From Streptomyces beigongshangae (GTDB lineage Bacteria > Actinomycetota > Actinomycetes > Streptomycetales > Streptomycetaceae), in NCBI RefSeq assembly GCF_019710745.1, contig NZ_JAHKJW010000007.1, positions 1-64,000 on the forward strand: DNA of 64,000 bases, given 5' to 3'. Made by a program: the position numbers and the translations under genes. Each line of letters begins with the position of its first letter. The first letter of the stretch is position 1. Under the pieces are notes generated by a model. The model worked only from the letters and a program-made list of their open reading frames with translations, ran no database searches and was not told where the DNA came from. Shown piece after piece: positions 50,084-57,877 of the stretch.

Positions 50084-52033
50084 GTCCTTGCCGATCACGA
50101 CGACCTCGTCACGGCCGGTCCAGCGTCGCCGCTCGGTCTTGGGCGGGTTGACGCACACGCCGTACCGCGGGCCCTGTCGTGCTGTGGCGTGGTCTCGGTA
50201 CCCGATCGCGCACTCACCCCGCAGGCGTGCCGCGGCCACCACCGTGGCGAAGGTGGTTTCGTGGTCCAGGCGGACGTAATCGGCGGCCGGCCGCAGGAGG
50301 ATTCCCTTTCCTCCGGCACGGAACAGTTCTTCGAAAACTCCCGCCAAGTGCCGGTTCTGGGAGATCTGCGCCATCAGCAGGCCGATGATCTTGCCGCTGA
50401 TGATCACGTCGGCGCTGGGACTGATCGGTGCCAGAACCCGGTTGCGGTCGTCGACCAGTTCCGTGACCACCGGCAGCTCGCGTCCGGTGGTCTCCTCCAG
50501 TTGCTGGAGCAGCAGCAGGGTGACCAGTGTGTGGTTGTCCGGCTCGGCCGCGGGGCCGTCGGGCGCGGGATCCCGGCCGAGCACGATGACACTGTCGTAG
50601 GACCCGATGTCCAGGCGGCGCAGAGTTTCAGGGCGGGTGACGTCTCCCCGGTGCAGTGTGAAGGCCAGTCCCGCACCGGCCGGTGCGGCGGCGTCGGCGG
50701 CGTCACCGACGCCGACCTGATGAACGGTGGTTGCGCCGTCCGCCGTCACCACGTCGACAGTCGATCCGGGCAGCACGCAGCGGCGCAACTGGTCGATCAT
50801 GAGCGGTGCCCGGCGGTTCCAGCCCAGCAGCAGCACCCGCTCCGGTCGTGCGGACGCCGGCGGCTCGCACATCATGGCTGCCTTCTCCACCGACTCGGCA
50901 CAGTCATCCAGTTGGACGGTGTCGTCGTCGCGGGAGATGACGAGGATCTTGTCGTCCGCACGGACCGGTGTGTCCGGTGAGGGGGCGAGCAGGGGTGTCT
51001 CCCCGCGCAACAGTCCGACGACGCTCGACGTCGCGTAGGACAGCAGCGCCTCACCGAACGGGCGGCCCACCAGGGCGGGTTCCGCGACGAGGTAGAACTC
51101 CTCACCGGCGAAGTCGAGCAGTTCACGGTGCACGAGGGAGAGCCCGGGGCGGCGAGCGGTCTGGACGGTCATGCGGGCGGTGATCGTGTCGCTCTCCAGG
51201 ACGATTCCGTCCGGCCCCGCGGCCAGCGAGGCGGCCAGACGGAACCGGTCGTCCCGGACCGCGGCGACCACGGAAGGCCGGGCCACCCGGCCGTCTCCCT
51301 GTTGGGACAGGGCGGTTCGCAGGGCAAGCAGCGTCCTGACGACCTCGGCGTCGGCGTCCGGCTCGTCGTGGGGCAGCACCAGGACGGCACCGGCCGTGGC
51401 CGGGTTGGCCAAGGAAAGCACGGCCGGGTCGGTGGTGGGGCCGCTGCGGCAGATCAGCCGCGTACGGCCGACAGGACCCACCCGGGTGCCGAACGCCTCC
51501 TCCATGGCGGTCTTGTCCCGGTCGGCCAGTACGACCACCACCGCCCGTTGCTGGTTGGCGTTGGCGGCCACCAACTCGCCCACCACCGTGAAGACCTGTT
51601 CCGACCATCCCAGCACCACCGCATGCCCGCACTCCAGTACGGTGGACCGGCCCCTTCGCAGCGCGGTGAGCCGTTCCGTGAGGGCGGCCGTGATCAGGCC
51701 GACGAGGAGGGAGACGTACAGCAGGGCGATCAGGGCGAGCAGCACCGACATCGCCACCCGCAACGGTGTGTCCGTCACACCCCCCAGGCGCAGGGTCTCG
51801 CCGGTGAGACGCCAGACCTCCGCCAGCCTGCCCGGCGCGGACGCCGGAGCGTCCGGGTCGGTCCACACCAGCACGACGCTCACCGGCACGACGACGGCCA
51901 GGCACAGCAGGGCCAGCCAGCCGACGAGCGCGGAGGCACCACGGGCCAGCGTGCTGTCGAACCGGTAACGGATCCGATCACCGAGCTCCTTGAGCCCACC
52001 GGCCCCACCGCGTGGATCGCGCTGCTGTCCCAT
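50081..52033 (-). CDS. CASTOR/POLLUX-related ion channel protein
   Basis: 650 residues from the ATG at 52031-52033 (GGGGCAGGCGGG upstream). Two membrane helices (about 28-52 and 85-110) frame a short pore-like segment. Two large cytoplasmic RCK/TrkA-N-like domains follow, beginning with ECGHAVVLGWSEQVFTVVGEL and, in the second half, RVLLLGWNRRAPLMIDQLRR, both Rossmann-type. This arrangement matches bacterial 'CASTOR/POLLUX-related putative ion channels'. Plant homologues conduct Ca2+/K+ at the nuclear envelope; ion specificity here is unknown. Acts in the plasma membrane. No operon partner. Confidence 0.88.
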   Translation of the reverse strand: MGQQRDPRGGAGGLKELGDRIRYRFDSTLARGASALVGWLALLCLAVVVPVSVVLVWTDPDAPASAPGRLAEVWRLTGETLRLGGVTDTPLRVAMSVLLALIALLYVSLLVGLITAALTERLTALRRGRSTVLECGHAVVLGWSEQVFTVVGELVAANANQQRAVVVVLADRDKTAMEEAFGTRVGPVGRTRLICRSGPTTDPAVLSLANPATAGAVLVLPHDEPDADAEVVRTLLALRTALSQQGDGRVARPSVVAAVRDDRFRLAASLAAGPDGIVLESDTITARMTVQTARRPGLSLVHRELLDFAGEEFYLVAEPALVGRPFGEALLSYATSSVVGLLRGETPLLAPSPDTPVRADDKILVISRDDDTVQLDDCAESVEKAAMMCEPPASARPERVLLLGWNRRAPLMIDQLRRCVLPGSTVDVVTADGATTVHQVGVGDAADAAAPAGAGLAFTLHRGDVTRPETLRRLDIGSYDSVIVLGRDPAPDGPAAEPDNHTLVTLLLLQQLEETTGRELPVVTELVDDRNRVLAPISPSADVIISGKIIGLLMAQISQNRHLAGVFEELFRAGGKGILLRPAADYVRLDHETTFATVVAAARLRGECAIGYRDHATARQGPRYGVCVNPPKTERRRWTGRDEVVVIGKD

Positions 52034-52623
52034 CCCGCCTGCCCCCTCAGTCTCCTCCGTCCTCCCCGTCGCCCGTGTTTCGACAGGCCGGGCGGCGCTC
52101 ATGCCGGTTGCACGCAGACCTGTTTCTGCCACCACATTCGGGCCCGGAGGCGGACGTACCGGGTCTGCAGTGTGCTTCGCAGGCGTCTACGGCGGGCGCA
52201 TTCGACTGCATTTCACCCTTTCGAGTCGTTGCGCACCCGCGCCCGGGGACATCCCCGCGCGTACCGGGCCCTCCCCGCGCATGCGGGGAGGGCTCCTCCG
52301 GCAGGCCGCGCCGGACGCCGGGGGGTGCCGCTCCCCTCACCCGCGGGAATGGCCTCACCCCGCCTGATGCCTCTCCCATGTTCGGCCTGCTCCCCTAGCC
52401 GAGAGTCGAGGTCGTGGACAATGGGCAGGTCGAGCTCGGGGCATTCCTGAACGACACCCGTCGCCGGGCCGCCGAGCTCAGCCCCGGGCGTCGGACAGCA
52501 CTCGACGAACTCGGCATGCGCTGGTGGATCCCTGGGGCAGGAGCCGCCGGTGCCGTGACCACGAACGTTCGGGGTGCCGGCGGACCTGCCGGTACGGCGG
52601 TACGGCGGTGTGGCGGTGGGAGT
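52034..52623. other. Non-coding region upstream of the channel gene
   Basis: About 590 bases, with part of the 5' region of the channel gene and the 3' side of the reductase gene. A CRISPR-repeat-like hairpin pair sits at 52268-52358. No gene supported. Confidence 0.45.
52268..52358. repeat. Two degenerate type I-E CRISPR-repeat-like hairpins, 60 bp apart
   Basis: GCCCTCCCCGCGCATGCGGG (starting 52268, continuing as a perfect 11-bp stem with a GCAT loop) and a diverged copy around CTCCCCTCACCCGCGGGAAT (starting 52331) share the CTCCCC...GCGGG framework typical of actinobacterial I-E repeats. The offset is 60 bp. No cas genes and no third copy. It may be a relic or simply a terminator. Confidence 0.25.
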
Positions 52624-53526
52624 TCAGCCGACCTCGTCGCGGACGGCGGTGTCGAGGTCGGTGGCGGTCAGGCCGAAGGTGTCGGCGGTTTCCGTCGCGT
52701 CCATGTGGAACGGCGCGTACCACTGGTAGTCCATCTCGGCCATCTCGCGGGCGATCGGCACGATCAGCCCGGCCGTACGCGTCACGGAGCGCGGTATCCG
52801 GATCAGCTTGACCGGTGGCCGGCCTGCCGCGACGGCGTAGCGCCGCGCCAGCTCGCGAATGGTGACGGCGGGCGCGGACGGCACGTGCCACGGTCGGCCC
52901 CACGCACGTTCTTCCGGGGCCAGCGTGATGAGGGCCTGTGCCATGTCGCCGTTGAAGGTGAAGGTGTGCGGCATGTCCAGGTGGCCGGTGATCCAGGCTG
53001 CTTTTCCCTTCTGCAGGGCCGACTTGATGAGCAGGGGGTAGATGCCGTTGGCGTCCTTGCCGATGTAGTCGGAACCGCGGACCTCGACGGTGCGGATCCC
53101 CCCGGCGAGGGCCTGTTCCCACATGCGTCTGCGCAGGCGGCCCTTGTGCCCGGTGGCGGCCATGGGGGTGTGTTCGTTCATCCGGCCACCGGGCTGCGGC
53201 CCGTAGGCGTAAAGGCTGCCGGTCAGCGCGAGGACGGCGTCGTTCGCCTTGGCGGCGGTGACGGCCGCCGTCTGCAGGGGCGGCAACAGGCGCTCCCACA
53301 CCGTGTACGAGGGTGGATTGGCGCAGTGGTAGATCACTTCCGAGCCGCGGGACAGTTCGGTCAGGCCGGAGGGGTCGGACGCGTCCGCGGCGACCCGGTC
53401 GACCAGCGGGTGCTCGGGGCCGGAGCCGCTGCGGGTGACGATCCGGACGCTCTCGCCGCGCTCGGCGAGCAGACGGGCGACGTTGGTACCGATGGAACCG
53501 GCACCGATGATGACGTGCTTGGCCAT
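52624..53526 (-). CDS. NAD(P)-dependent epimerase/reductase (atypical SDR)
   Basis: 300 residues, ATG at 53524-53526. The N-terminal GAGSIGTNVARLLAERG is the dinucleotide-binding glycine motif, followed by VTRSG, DASDPSGL and CANP. SLYAYGPQ and a following basic residue stand near the SDR active-site position, without a clear YxxxK, as in NmrA-like/atypical SDRs. Substrate unknown. It lies 28 bases downstream of the Dabb gene, in one operon under the divergent TetR regulator, suggesting a small-molecule-responsive detoxification unit. Confidence 0.83.
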   Translation of the reverse strand: MAKHVIIGAGSIGTNVARLLAERGESVRIVTRSGSGPEHPLVDRVAADASDPSGLTELSRGSEVIYHCANPPSYTVWERLLPPLQTAAVTAAKANDAVLALTGSLYAYGPQPGGRMNEHTPMAATGHKGRLRRRMWEQALAGGIRTVEVRGSDYIGKDANGIYPLLIKSALQKGKAAWITGHLDMPHTFTFNGDMAQALITLAPEERAWGRPWHVPSAPAVTIRELARRYAVAAGRPPVKLIRIPRSVTRTAGLIVPIAREMAEMDYQWYAPFHMDATETADTFGLTATDLDTAVRDEVG

Positions 53527-53554
53527 GTCGGTTTCTCCTTCTCCGGGGTGCCGG

Positions 53555-53959
53555 TCAGTCGTCCACGCCGGAGCCGGTGTAGGCGGGCACGTCCGCGAGC
53601 AGGCCGGCGATCTGCGGGTTGAGCTCGTTGCGGCGCCGGTGCAGTTCCTGGATCCCGGCGTTCAGGTCGGGGTCGTCGTCGTCACTGACGTCGAAGATCT
53701 CCAGCCGCTCGACCAGGTGCAGCCCGAGGTGGTCGGTCCGGTAGGTGGTCGGGTGCGTCAGGCAGGCGAAGAGCCCGTCGAGATGTTCGACGACGAACAC
53801 CGCGCCGTACGTGTAGTCGCCGCCGTGGTCGCGGCCGACGACGAAGGACTTGACGGCGGGGTTCGAACGGCCCTGATTGCGCCAGCTCTCCAGCACCCCC
53901 TCGATCTGCTCGGGCGTCGCAGTGGCCTTCATCGTGACCCTGTTGATGTGGTGAATCAT
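53555..53959 (-). CDS. Dabb (stress-responsive alpha/beta barrel) domain protein
   Basis: 134 residues, ATG at 53957-53959. Small ferredoxin-like fold with the features of the Dabb family: N-terminal MIHHINRVTMKATATPEQIEGVLE, the central SFVVGRDHGGDYTYGAVFVVEHLDGL, and the HPTTYRTDHLGLHL helix that holds the conserved His. Members bind or cyclise small hydrophobic ligands, or act in stress responses. First gene of a two-gene operon divergent from tetR. Confidence 0.83.
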   Translation of the reverse strand: MIHHINRVTMKATATPEQIEGVLESWRNQGRSNPAVKSFVVGRDHGGDYTYGAVFVVEHLDGLFACLTHPTTYRTDHLGLHLVERLEIFDVSDDDDPDLNAGIQELHRRRNELNPQIAGLLADVPAYTGSGVDD

Positions 53960-53975
53960 GACCTACCATCCGTTC

Positions 53976-54007
53976 CTAACGTTGTTAGATTTCCTAACGC
54001 CGTTAAC
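53976..54007. promoter_or_regulatory. Two inverted-repeat operators between the TetR gene and its divergent operon
   Basis: CTAACGTTGTTAG (53976-53988) and CTAACGCCGTTAAC (53994-54007) are two copies of a CTAAC-n-GTTAG-type dyad with centres 18 bp apart, in the otherwise GC-poor divergent promoter. Most simply the site where the adjacent TetR protein represses both directions. Confidence 0.75.
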
Positions 54008-54081
54008 TATGATGCGCGCAACCGACGCGGTCAAGGCGGTGACTAGTCTTCGAGGACACCATCGAAGCGAAGTGACGGACC

Positions 54082-54708
54082 ATGCCGACCAGCACGAGAC
54101 GGGCCCGCGAACGGGCGAACACCCGGGAACGGATCATCGAGGCCGCGCTGCACGTCCTCGAGACCGAGGGCGTCGCGGCCCTGACGATCCGGCGCATCGC
54201 CACCGACGTCGAATATTCCGCGCCCGTCGTCTACCAGCACTTCGCCAACAAGGACGCGCTCGTACTGGAGCTGGTCGCGCACGGTCACCGCCTGATGCTG
54301 AGCGAGTTCCACCGGGCCGCGCAGGAGCCCGACACGGACCGGCGCATGACGCGCATCGCGTCGCAGTACGTGCGGTTCGCCGGCGAGCACCCCCACCTCT
54401 TCCAGGTCATGAACGACCCGTTGGTCGACGCGGACGAACGCCGACGCGTCGCGGAACCGGTCGTCGACGTCCTCAGGGAGCTGCTCACCACCTGGTCGGC
54501 CGCACACGACGTGGTCCTGGCCGATTTCGACCAGGCTTGCGAAATCCTCTGGGGCACGCTGTACGGCATCGCGTCGCTCGGTCACCTCGGCAACGTCGGC
54601 GACGATCGCGCCCGCCACCTCGCCGAACAGGCACTCCGCGCGATCCTCCTCGGCTGGCGAACCGGGATGCCGGCGAGCAACCGGGGTCCGTCTTCAAGCG
54701 GATCGTGA
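54082..54708 (+). CDS. TetR-family transcriptional repressor
   Basis: 208 residues from the ATG at 54082. The N-terminal helix-turn-helix (about 14-60) reads RERIIEAALHVLETEGVAALTIRRIATDV, then SAPVVYQHFANKDALVLEL, the classic TetR pattern. The C-terminal ligand domain resembles TetR_C_13/WHG type (RYVRFAGEHPHLFQVM). Divergent from the Dabb-reductase operon, with two dyads between them, so it very probably autoregulates and represses that operon. Confidence 0.92.
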   Translation: MPTSTRRARERANTRERIIEAALHVLETEGVAALTIRRIATDVEYSAPVVYQHFANKDALVLELVAHGHRLMLSEFHRAAQEPDTDRRMTRIASQYVRFAGEHPHLFQVMNDPLVDADERRRVAEPVVDVLRELLTTWSAAHDVVLADFDQACEILWGTLYGIASLGHLGNVGDDRARHLAEQALRAILLGWRTGMPASNRGPSSSGS

Positions 54709-54956
54709 CCGGAGCAGGAACGAGCGGAGCGCGGGGGCGACGTCCGTCAGGGAGGAGATGCCGGTGCGGTCGAGCCGGAGCGGTCACCGTGTCCTCACTG
54801 CGTTCACTGAGGCGGATCCCGGTCGGCAGGCTTACCGACCGGGAAGGGCCGAACCGGAAACCTGCTCGAACGGCCCGGCACTGCGGTGAGAGCCGCATGA
54901 GATGCACGGCATCGGGCACTCGGCCCCTTCGGACAAGCGCAAAGGTGGACGTACTC

Positions 54957-55412
54957 GTGCAGTCGGCCAGTGACAGTGGTGCCCGTGACAGCCGTGAGGG
55001 AAGGCCCCGTGTTCATGCCCTCTGCACCACGCTGGAGTTGAGCGGCAGCAGCTCCTGCATCGCCCAGGCGCGCCATCACGCAGCCAGCTTCCTCGCCCGC
55101 GTCCGTACCGAGCAGGATGTGCCGGTCTCTGCCAGTGCCGTGGACCTCACGCAACTCGTGGTGAGCGAGCTGGTCACCAACGCCCGTGTGCACGCCCCCG
55201 GCCCCGCGCGGATGGACCTGCGCGTCGCTGACGACACGGTGGAGGTGAGCGTGCAGGACAGCGCCCGTACGCGCCCGGTCGCTCGCGGCGTCGATCCCCG
55301 CCGGATCGGCCAGCACGGTCTGGAGATCGTCCAGGCCATCGCCCAGGCGGTCCACGTCCGTCTCGGACCGTCCGGCAAACGCGTCAGTGCCCGCATCGCC
55401 CTGTCCCGCTAG
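54957..55412 (+). CDS. RsbW-like ATP-binding regulatory protein
   Basis: 151 residues from a GTG at 54957, with AAAGGTGG seven bases upstream. HATPase_c_2 domain: LTQLVVSELVTNARVHAPGP is the N-box, and GQHGLEIVQAIA the G2-like box. The G1 box is degenerate: QDSARTRPV replaces DxGxG. Streptomycetes have dozens of such short anti-sigma-kinase-like proteins; most have no known partner. No STAS anti-sigma antagonist is nearby. Cytoplasmic. Confidence 0.82.
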   Translation: MQSASDSGARDSREGRPRVHALCTTLELSGSSSCIAQARHHAASFLARVRTEQDVPVSASAVDLTQLVVSELVTNARVHAPGPARMDLRVADDTVEVSVQDSARTRPVARGVDPRRIGQHGLEIVQAIAQAVHVRLGPSGKRVSARIALSR

Positions 55413-55636
55413 GGCGCGTATCGAGTCGTGGTCAGCGGCCCGGGACACGGGCTGCTCGGGCCTGGGCATCCACCGCAGGCTGTCTCCAACCCACCTGGCG
55501 GGCGGCACGCCCGAACGGCAGCGCGGGGGCCTGGCAGCACCCCACCCGTCAGGCCCACGTCCGGTCTGCCTGCACATCCGGGCCCGGCCGGGCGGGTGAA
55601 GGAACCTCGCGGCGTTGCAGTGCGTCAAGCCCTGGC

Positions 55637-55831
55637 ATGGAAAGACACACCCAGAAGCACCGGTACCTGAACATGTGGATACCACCCGCGGTCTTCCTAG
55701 CAGCACTGGTCGCGCTGGTTTTGGCGCACTTCGTCTGGCTGGGGACCCCGCTCGGGGTGGGGAACGACACCAACGGCAACTGCCCCCTGGACAATGTCCC
55801 ACCCTGGTGGCCCGGGTGGCTGCCCACGTGA
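55637..55831 (+). CDS. Hypothetical small membrane protein
   Basis: 64 residues if the ATG at 55637 is used. An internal ATG at 55673 would leave only a membrane helix and tail. One hydrophobic helix (about 14-35) is followed by a short Trp/Pro-rich tail (VPPWWPGWLP). No good ribosome site precedes either start. Codon bias is weaker than in neighbours, so coding status is uncertain. I recognise no family. Confidence 0.35.
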   Translation: MERHTQKHRYLNMWIPPAVFLAALVALVLAHFVWLGTPLGVGNDTNGNCPLDNVPPWWPGWLPT

Positions 55832-55999
55832 ACCGGATGCCAGACGCCGTCGACAGGCGCTGCAGCACCCACGGCCATCCGGTAAGTCGCAGGACAGGAG
55901 CAATCCGTATGCATCGCCCCCCGCCGTCACGGGATGGGGGCGATCCGCAGCGCCCGGGGGCGGGCCCGGTTCTCGCGCCGGGTGTCCGGTCGGTCCCGG

Positions 56000-56203
56000 T
56001 CAGGTGACGGGGCCCAGGGTGAGGCCGCCGTCGGCGACGAGTTCGGCGCCGGTGGCGAAGCGCGCCTGGTCGGAGGCGGCGAAGAGGATGAAGCCGGCGA
56101 TCTCGTCGGGGGTGGCGTTGCGGGGGATGGCGAGGTCGTCGACGGGCACGAGTGCGGTGCCGTCGGGGCCGTATGCGGGTGTCTCAGCCGGCTCGTGTCT
56201 CAC
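56000..56203 (-). pseudogene. C-terminal remnant of a short-chain dehydrogenase/reductase
   Basis: The frame encodes IPRNATPDEIAGFILFAASD and then ATGAELVADGGLTLGP, the characteristic end of classical SDRs, without the Rossmann motif or the YxxxK site. The remaining ~170 N-terminal residues are missing. It lies next to a TetR remnant, so the two probably once formed a regulator/reductase pair. Confidence 0.75.
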
Positions 56204-56286
56204 GGAATCCGTCCGAGGCGGGCGGTTGACGCTGTGAGTGACGACCGTCCTCCACGGACGGCCCGGAGACGTACGCCGGGCGGCTC

Positions 56287-56590
56287 TCAGGAGAGGGGCC
56301 AGTTGCGCAGGGCGGCGTCGGCCAGCTCCTGGAGTTCGTCCCGGTCGACACCGCCGGCGGCTTGTACGGCGATGCCGTAGGCGAAGGTGGTGAGGTGGCG
56401 GGCGACGAGGAGGTCACGGACTTCCTGCCCGGAGTTGCTGGTGGTCAGGGCGCTCTGGGCGCCCAGACACCCATGGGGGTGGGCCGGGCGGGTGGTGGTC
56501 CGGACGGTGCCGGCCAGGATCGCGGTGGCGACACCGAGGGCGGTCGGCTCCTCCAGTGCCTGGGTCAGGTAGGCGCTGGGGCCTTCGGTG
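56287..56590 (-). pseudogene. C-terminal remnant of a TetR-family regulator
   Basis: The minus-strand frame contains GPSAYLTQALEEPTALGVAT, HPHGCLGAQSALTTSNSGQE, and FAYGIAVQAAGGVDRDELQE followed by ADAALRNW, typical of the TetR C-terminal ligand domain. The helix-turn-helix is absent, and the middle helix region after VRDLLVA appears deleted and joined directly to ARHLTTFAYG. It abuts the 3' end of the exporter gene. Confidence 0.7.
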
Positions 56591-56626
56591 CAGCGCCCCA
56601 GCGAACGGCCGGCGGCCGTGGGCCTC

Positions 56627-57877
56627 TCACCAGGCGTGGTGGGACGAGAGCCGCCGCAGACGTGCGACCGACAGCAGCCCGGTGACACCCAGGAGGAGGA
56701 TCGCCGGGCAGGGGCCGACCAGGGCGACCAGCAACGGGACACACAGTTGGCCGGCCAGTACCGACGCACCTGTCAGCGCGGCCACCGTGCCGTTGGCGCG
56801 CCCCAGCGCGTGGGCCGGCAGGCAGGCGTAGACGGTCATCTGGGCCACCACGCCCAGGACGGTGGAGGAGAGGGTGAACACGGCCCATGCCGTCACGAAC
56901 AGCGGCAGCACCGGCGCGCTCATGGCGAGGATGCTCGCCACGGCCCCGGTCACGCTCACCGCGGCCACCCGGCGGAACCTCAGCACACGCCGATGGGACA
57001 CCGCGAGCGAACCCACGGCAGCGCCTGAACGGGCCACGGTCATGAGGGTGGCGACGTCCTGGGCCGGGAGTCGCCAGTGGTCCTGGAGGAGGAAGACCGC
57101 CAGGGAGCCGAGGGCGGTGGAGAACAGCAGCGGCATCCGGATCAGGGTCAGGTCGAAGACCGCCGGGGCGGCCCGCAGAACGCGCCAGCCCTCGGCCAGA
57201 CCCCAGCCCCTGTCTCCGCCGGGGCCCGCGTGGGGCGCTGCCTCCGTGAGGGGGACCGGGCGGATCCCGCACCACCACACCACCATGGGGGCCAGCATGG
57301 TAGCGGCGTTGAACCAGAGCAGTCCGACGGTGCCGGCCCAGGGCACGGCGACGGCCACGACGAGCGCGCCGCCCGTCTGGGTGGTGAGGAAGAGGCCGCC
57401 CAGGGTGCCGCGCGCACGCGCCGGACTGCGCGGGAACATGGTGGCGAGCCCGGTCATCCAGCCGGTCTGGTAGAAACCGCCCGCCAGCTGGCCGGCGGCC
57501 GCCAGGCAGAACAGCGCCCACAGGGGGACGGGTTCGCGGAGCACGACGACGATGAGTGCCAGCGCCGCGGCCAGTTGGGCGGTGAGGCCGGGCATGACGA
57601 GGCGTCCGGGACCGATCCGGTCGGCGAGGGCTCCGCGCAGCGGCGCCAGCAGCCAGGTCGCCGGGGAGAACGCCATGAGCAGGGACATCAGCGTGAGACT
57701 GCGGGTGTGGTCGTAGACCAGCAGCGGGAGGGCCACGGTGTGGACGCCCTCACCCAGGTTGTTGACGGTGTTGCCCGCGGCGAAGGCCACGAAGCGGCGG
57801 TCCGCCCAGACGGAGGGCTCCGTGACTTCCCCGGCCACCGCCGTGCCCGCCCGGCCCCCGGACGGGGCGGTGCTCAT
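56627..57877 (-). CDS. MFS exporter of the GTP-derived metabolite cluster
   Basis: 416 residues; the ATG overlaps the stop of the propeller gene (ATGA), so it is translationally coupled. About twelve hydrophobic segments, with the MFS loop motif LRGALADRIGPGR between helices 2 and 3. It resembles drug/macrolide-type MFS exporters. As the last gene of the operon it most likely exports the product and gives self-protection. Toxoflavin producers in Burkholderia use an RND pump or MFS proteins for the same job. Substrate is inferred only from context. Confidence 0.85.
   Translation of the reverse strand: MSTAPSGGRAGTAVAGEVTEPSVWADRRFVAFAAGNTVNNLGEGVHTVALPLLVYDHTRSLTLMSLLMAFSPATWLLAPLRGALADRIGPGRLVMPGLTAQLAAALALIVVVLREPVPLWALFCLAAAGQLAGGFYQTGWMTGLATMFPRSPARARGTLGGLFLTTQTGGALVVAVAVPWAGTVGLLWFNAATMLAPMVVWWCGIRPVPLTEAAPHAGPGGDRGWGLAEGWRVLRAAPAVFDLTLIRMPLLFSTALGSLAVFLLQDHWRLPAQDVATLMTVARSGAAVGSLAVSHRRVLRFRRVAAVSVTGAVASILAMSAPVLPLFVTAWAVFTLSSTVLGVVAQMTVYACLPAHALGRANGTVAALTGASVLAGQLCVPLLVALVGPCPAILLLGVTGLLSVARLRRLSSHHAW

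Noticed and set aside
54800..54930. Sequence resembling a group II intron stem (ctgcggtgagagccgcatga)
   Set aside because: The short GCGG/CCGC stem is suggestive, but no reverse transcriptase, domain V or intron boundary is visible, and GC-rich chance stems are common.
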